Below, piece by piece: positions 19,640-22,914 of a DNA stretch of 22,914 nt. This DNA is from Echinostoma caproni (Eukaryota; Platyhelminthes; Trematoda; Plagiorchiida; Echinostomatidae). The first letter of the stretch is position 1, and each line of letters starts with the position of its first letter. The notes beneath the pieces are model-generated. The model saw nothing but the letters and a program-made list of their open reading frames with translations, was not told the DNA's origin and ran no database searches. The stretch is taken from positions 36,611 to 59,524 of the forward strand of contig UZAN01041041.1 of assembly GCA_900618425.1 (NCBI GenBank). Direction: 5' to 3'. The position numbers were made by a program, and so were the translations under genes.

Positions 19640-19775
19640 AGTGACGGGTTTCAGCACATCACTCGTTGCCTGGGAGCAATATGGAACCGTGGAAGCTGCG
19701 TGACAGAGGTGGGCTTCAAACTCATGACCTCCAGGAATCTGTTCAGATAACTTTAACCACTCTGTTCTAGTCCAT
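19640..19775 (-). mobile_element. SINE-like relic with tRNA-like boxes
   Basis: On the minus strand AGAGTGGTTAAAG (19751-19763) resembles a box A. GAGTTTGAAGCCC (19711-19723) is a drifted box B about 30 nt later. A short body follows, ending near GCTGAAACCCGTCAC. The spacing fits a tRNA-derived head. No second copy is present in this window, so the repeat status is inferred from the boxes alone. Confidence 0.45.
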
Positions 19776-19953
19776 CATGTACTACTACTTATAAAAAAAC
19801 ATTTAAAATCGGCCCTGACATCAAGTTGGCTGGGGTTGGTCACACCTAACCGACAACACTTAACGCGGAATCATCGCAATGAATCGTTAAGGCTTGATTT
19901 TCTCAAAATGAAACCTTCAAGCAGCAAACGAGGTTTGTGTTAAGAACTATAAT

Positions 19954-19985
19954 GATATATATATACATACATATATATATATATA
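19954..19985. repeat. AT dinucleotide tract
   Basis: ATATAT with two ATAC interruptions over about 32 bp. Confidence 0.85.
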
Positions 19986-20178
19986 CTTCAGCTTATCCGG
20001 CAGGCTGAGTTACCTTTCTACCTATTAACAAAATGGTACCACCCACTCGTGCAGGCTTGTGGCGGGCAGCACATGTCGCTCATGTCCTGTGAGTGTGACA
20101 CAAAGGGCACTTTGTTTTGCATTCACAATCACTAAAATAAACTAAAAGATGATACCACAAGAAAAAGCAAATACTCAC

Positions 20179-20348
20179 CGTTCCGCATCTTGACTTAAAG
20201 TGGACTCTCTCTCTGCTTTTCAGAGGTAGAAGACGCATTAACATGTTAATGTTAATGTGTCCACCTCTCATGAGTTCACTTTGATTGGAGATGAGCAACG
20301 ACAAGCATGTACATTTTTGTAGTATCACTTTGATTTATTTCACGGTTT
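20179..20348 (-). CDS. Candidate first coding exon, product unknown
   Basis: On the minus strand TTGTTTTGCTTTCAG ends at 20349, an excellent acceptor. It could serve cis- or trans-splicing, since flatworms use spliced leaders. The block ends in CGGAACG|GTGAGTATT, an excellent donor at 20178. Stops occur early in every frame. From ATG at 20269-20271 a frame of 31 codons (MRGGHININM start) stays open to the donor, so the block would be 5' UTR plus first coding exon. It ends in phase 0, which does not fit the exon at 18383-18524. An intervening exon or another acceptor would be needed. No family recognised. Confidence 0.28.
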
Positions 20349-20809
20349 CTGAAAGCAAAACAATGTACCGTTTGTGATAAACTTGAGACTTTTACTCGCA
20401 AAAGCATTGCATGTTATACGAAAACACTGAGGCCGTATGAGGTCTATTAATTGGTTTGAGGATACGAACATATCGTTTAAACCCTCTCACATCAACCTAT
20501 GGTGTAGCATGCGAAAGTCACAGCTCATTTCCTAAATCAGCTTTACAACATAAAAATTTCTGAAGAATAATTTTTTTTTCAACATTCGTTGACCTCAGAG
20601 TATATTCCGATACTTTTTGATCCGACTCACCTACAGCTATGTGATTAGAGTCTGTGCGTCGAGGCAAAAGGACTACGGGTCTTGGCTAAGGCATTGCGGA
20701 TTTTTGGCTAAATGAACGTGAGTCGAGGTAAAAGGATTGTGTGTCACGTTGTTTAATTTTTACTTTGCCTATTCAATCCACAGTTGGAAGCACAGTGTCC
20801 TGGCAATTA
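20349..20809. other. No gene seen
   Basis: Contains two related segments, GTCGAGGCAAAAGGA and GTCGAGGTAAAAGGA, about 65 bp apart near 20658 and 20722. Nothing else notable. Confidence 0.4.
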
Positions 20810-21060
20810 ATTTTAATGGAGAAGCCGTGATCCAATGTCAGTGAACTTCACCCGCCTACATCGATTTGTATCATTTGATATTTGATCCAACCTGCTGATT
20901 AGTGTGCACAAGAGACTGTTCGGATCTCTGTCACGCTTGACGTGAGCCTTACTCCATATTCGCATTCCACTTCGTCCGATACAGCTCAACACCACAGTTC
21001 TGTTCGAGATTCCGATCTGACTAGTCGAGGCTAGCCTGACACTCGACCCAGTGCACCACC
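20810..21060 (-). mobile_element. Probable tRNA-derived SINE relic
   Basis: On the minus strand GGTGCACTGGGTCGAGTGTC resembles a tRNA A-box segment. GATCGGAATCTCG, about 35 nt later, resembles a B box with one extra base. A body of about 190 bp follows to TCTCCATTAAAA. A 60-codon frame within it (20813-20995) is probably incidental. No second copy is present to confirm it. Confidence 0.4.
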
Positions 21061-22050
21061 CGAGTTGGACATTACGAGTCAGAACAGCACATCCTCACAT
21101 GATGAATTCATCATCATGCACTCGGAACTGCATCTCACTCCCCTTGGCAAAACACACACGGAGGAAAAATAAACCGCATCGATTCGTTTGCCGCTGTCCA
21201 AAATGTGACACATACGCCTGTCCTGGGATATGCTTTTTCCTATATATTTCAAGCTACTGCAAACGTGAACAGGGTTTTACATTTTCCGAGCCTACAGAAT
21301 CATCAGTTGGGCATTTCGTAACTTCGCTTCCGATTGGTGTCATCTCGCTATCAGTTGGCTGAGTAAGTGTAGAAGCACGGCGCAGACACCGAGTGAGAGG
21401 GAATCATTTCAAGATATTAAAACAGAAATTTAGGATTTATTTGAATAAAAGGAATAACAGGGGTAAAACAAAATCGAGAACTTGGTAACAGAGGAAAATC
21501 AAACCCATACCCATATTCAAATCCGTTGAAGAGGAAAATCAAATTGGTACCAATCAACATAAATATGTTCACGGTTTATGTCAACTCAGTTCAGGTAAGA
21601 TGAGATAGTTTTTCTCTTCTATCCATTGTTTCTTGTAAAGACATCTGCATAGGGCTGATCGACAAGCGGTTGCTGACTTCCGATTGGCTTGATGCACGAT
21701 GAAATGCAAACAGAACATTGTTTTAGCTAATTTGAGATTTCCGTTCAGTGCCCGTATCTCTGTTTTATTTGTATTGCAACCGTGAATTGTCTTTCGACAA
21801 CAGGTTTATGTATCAGTTGCTTAAGCCAAAATACAAACGAAAAAAATAGGAAAAAATATCAATTTTCCCTTCTTCTTGGTCATGCTTTAATACATCCTAT
21901 TTTCTGTTCTCTATTTTCGGAGCACTAAAGCGCTCAAAACTCTCCAGCGCTAAATCTTGTTGTATCTTTGTAGGTTGAATGGAACTTTTCTCCGGAATAT
22001 CTTATGTGTTCGGTCGTTACTTCTTCTTTGTGGTTGTTATTATTACTATG
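21061..22050. other. No gene seen; unassigned DNA
   Basis: A 103-codon plus-strand frame (21051-21362) contains a cysteine cluster (CRCPKCDTYACPGIC). It ends in TGA directly before a GTAAGT, with no upstream support. GAGGAAAATCAAA occurs twice, 40 bp apart (21491 and 21531). No recognisable product. Confidence 0.4.

Positions 22051-22086
<36 letters not shown>
22051..22086. repeat. ATT trinucleotide microsatellite
   Basis: Twelve uninterrupted ATT units, with imperfect units just upstream. On the minus strand it reads as an isoleucine run inside a 63-codon frame that is not a gene. Confidence 0.95.
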
Positions 22087-22271
22087 GTTGTAATCTCGGT
22101 GTCTCCCATACACTTGAAATTCCTTTCTTCCCTTAAATTTTGATCCCGTCCCCTTTCATTCGCACGCTCTTGAATGTGTGATAACGGTGCGTGATTCAAA
22201 TTCTCCAAGTTTGAACAAAAGAGAAACTAAAACTGATAGGTAGTCCATAAAGCATGTCAAAAGTTACAAAC

Positions 22272-22494
22272 CTGAGCTCAAATCGGTAAATGTAGACCAT
22301 AATAAATTTGAATGGTCCATAAGTACATAAATTTGTAGGGATTGTGGATGGAGTCGAAGAACTCTACTCCAAAATATTGTGCTGATAACATCTGTAGTTG
22401 TACTTGATGCAAAATAATCATCTTCTGGGGCCATGTTTATATTGTCCAAGTGCATGATATTTAATAATAAGTCCTCATTTGGAGAGCAGCAAGT
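22272..22494 (-). CDS. Candidate internal exon, product unknown
   Basis: On the minus strand ACTTGTCTTATAG ends at 22495 and CTCAG|GTTTGT, a modest donor, follows 22272. One frame is open over the whole 223 nt and would encode about 74 residues, including MHLDNINMAPEDDYF and a serine- and leucine-rich remainder. There is an internal ATG at 22455. I recognise no domain. The splice signals are weaker than those at 20178 and 18382. Confidence 0.22.
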
Positions 22495-22724
22495 CTATAA
22501 GACAAGTTGTGAGGCTTGGTGTTGGGATCCCAAATGGGTTTGTAGTTGATGTGGTATACACAGATGACTGACACCTTTGTCGCGCTTGCGTGTGAGACCG
22601 GATTGATTGAGTGAAAGATACTGTCAACTAGCCCACACACGCACTCACGCTATGCGGACTGACTCTGCCACAGTATCGATCGCTCCACCCAATTAGGTGC
22701 TATTATTACACTGTCCTCGCCCAT

Positions 22725-22907
22725 TGACTTGTTGACTGTTCGAATGCCAGTTTGACGGCATTCGGATGCTATGTGACGTGTGGGCCAGTGTTGGCCTGCC
22801 TGTCTGTCTTCGTTCCCATGTGTTGTTCTTCCTTGCTTGCTCACCGACCTACGACCGGCAACATGTGCGCCCTCTACAATAAACGTACTGTTTAATTCAC
22901 TGCAGGC
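22725..22907 (+). repeat. Unclassified dispersed repeat, copy B
   Basis: Aligns with 11640-11822 (see copy A). This copy preserves a perfect 8-bp hairpin, CGAATGCC and GGCATTCG around an 8-nt loop (about 22740-22763). Copy A has lost the left arm. An AATAAA hexamer near its end would fit a retroelement 3' region or LTR, but no TG...CA ends could be fixed. Confidence 0.6.
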
Positions 22908-22914
22908 CCATCTC

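Noticed and set aside
11640..22907. The two unclassified repeat copies as the two LTRs of one element
   Set aside because: They are clearly diverged from each other and the 11 kb between them is a patchwork of unrelated repeats.
1..22914. CRISPR array, bacterial operon or spliced-leader RNA gene
   Set aside because: No regularly spaced identical repeats, no ribosome-binding-site-led gene packing, and no spliced-leader-like donor structure was recognised.

Overview
This is eukaryotic, repeat-rich, gene-poor DNA, most likely from a flatworm and probably a digenean trematode. The main clue is a tRNA-headed short interspersed element carrying a hammerhead ribozyme core, the architecture of the schistosome SM-alpha family. 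A decayed CR1-like non-LTR retrotransposon fits the same picture. There is no bacterial-style gene packing. No open frame is long or recognisable enough to name a host gene. The genus cannot be fixed from this window.

Layout. 1-840: unassigned. 843-1185: two ribozyme SINEs joined head to head as an inverted repeat. 2558-3015: a second tRNA-headed SINE family, with a 5'-truncated relative at 12620-13015. 3603-3690: a tRNA-like relic on the minus strand. 6831-6914: a 21-bp minisatellite. 7210-7505: a second head-to-head ribozyme-SINE locus, whose right copy keeps an intact catalytic core. 8253-8427: a weak plus-strand exon candidate. 11640-11822 and 22725-22907: two copies of an unclassified dispersed repeat. 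13840-15780: a dead LINE with internal stops, frameshifts, a ruined catalytic box and an insertion of about 390 bp. 17401-18342: a 471-bp unit repeated twice in tandem without a visible mismatch. 19640-19775 and 20810-21060: two more SINE-like relics on the minus strand. Simple repeats (ATT, AT, a CTATA/CTATG pentamer, GATT) are scattered throughout.

Gene content. If a host gene is present, the best place is the minus strand between about 22.5 and 16.0 kb. Several short open stretches there are bounded by good splice signals: a GTGAGT donor at 20178, a 142-nt exon-like block at 18383-18524, and an acceptor at 16550. The phases do not all join into one reading frame, so this is a hypothesis. 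On that model the 471-bp tandem duplication is intronic.

Most interesting are the ribozyme SINEs, the inverted pairing shared by both loci, and the perfect 471-bp duplication.
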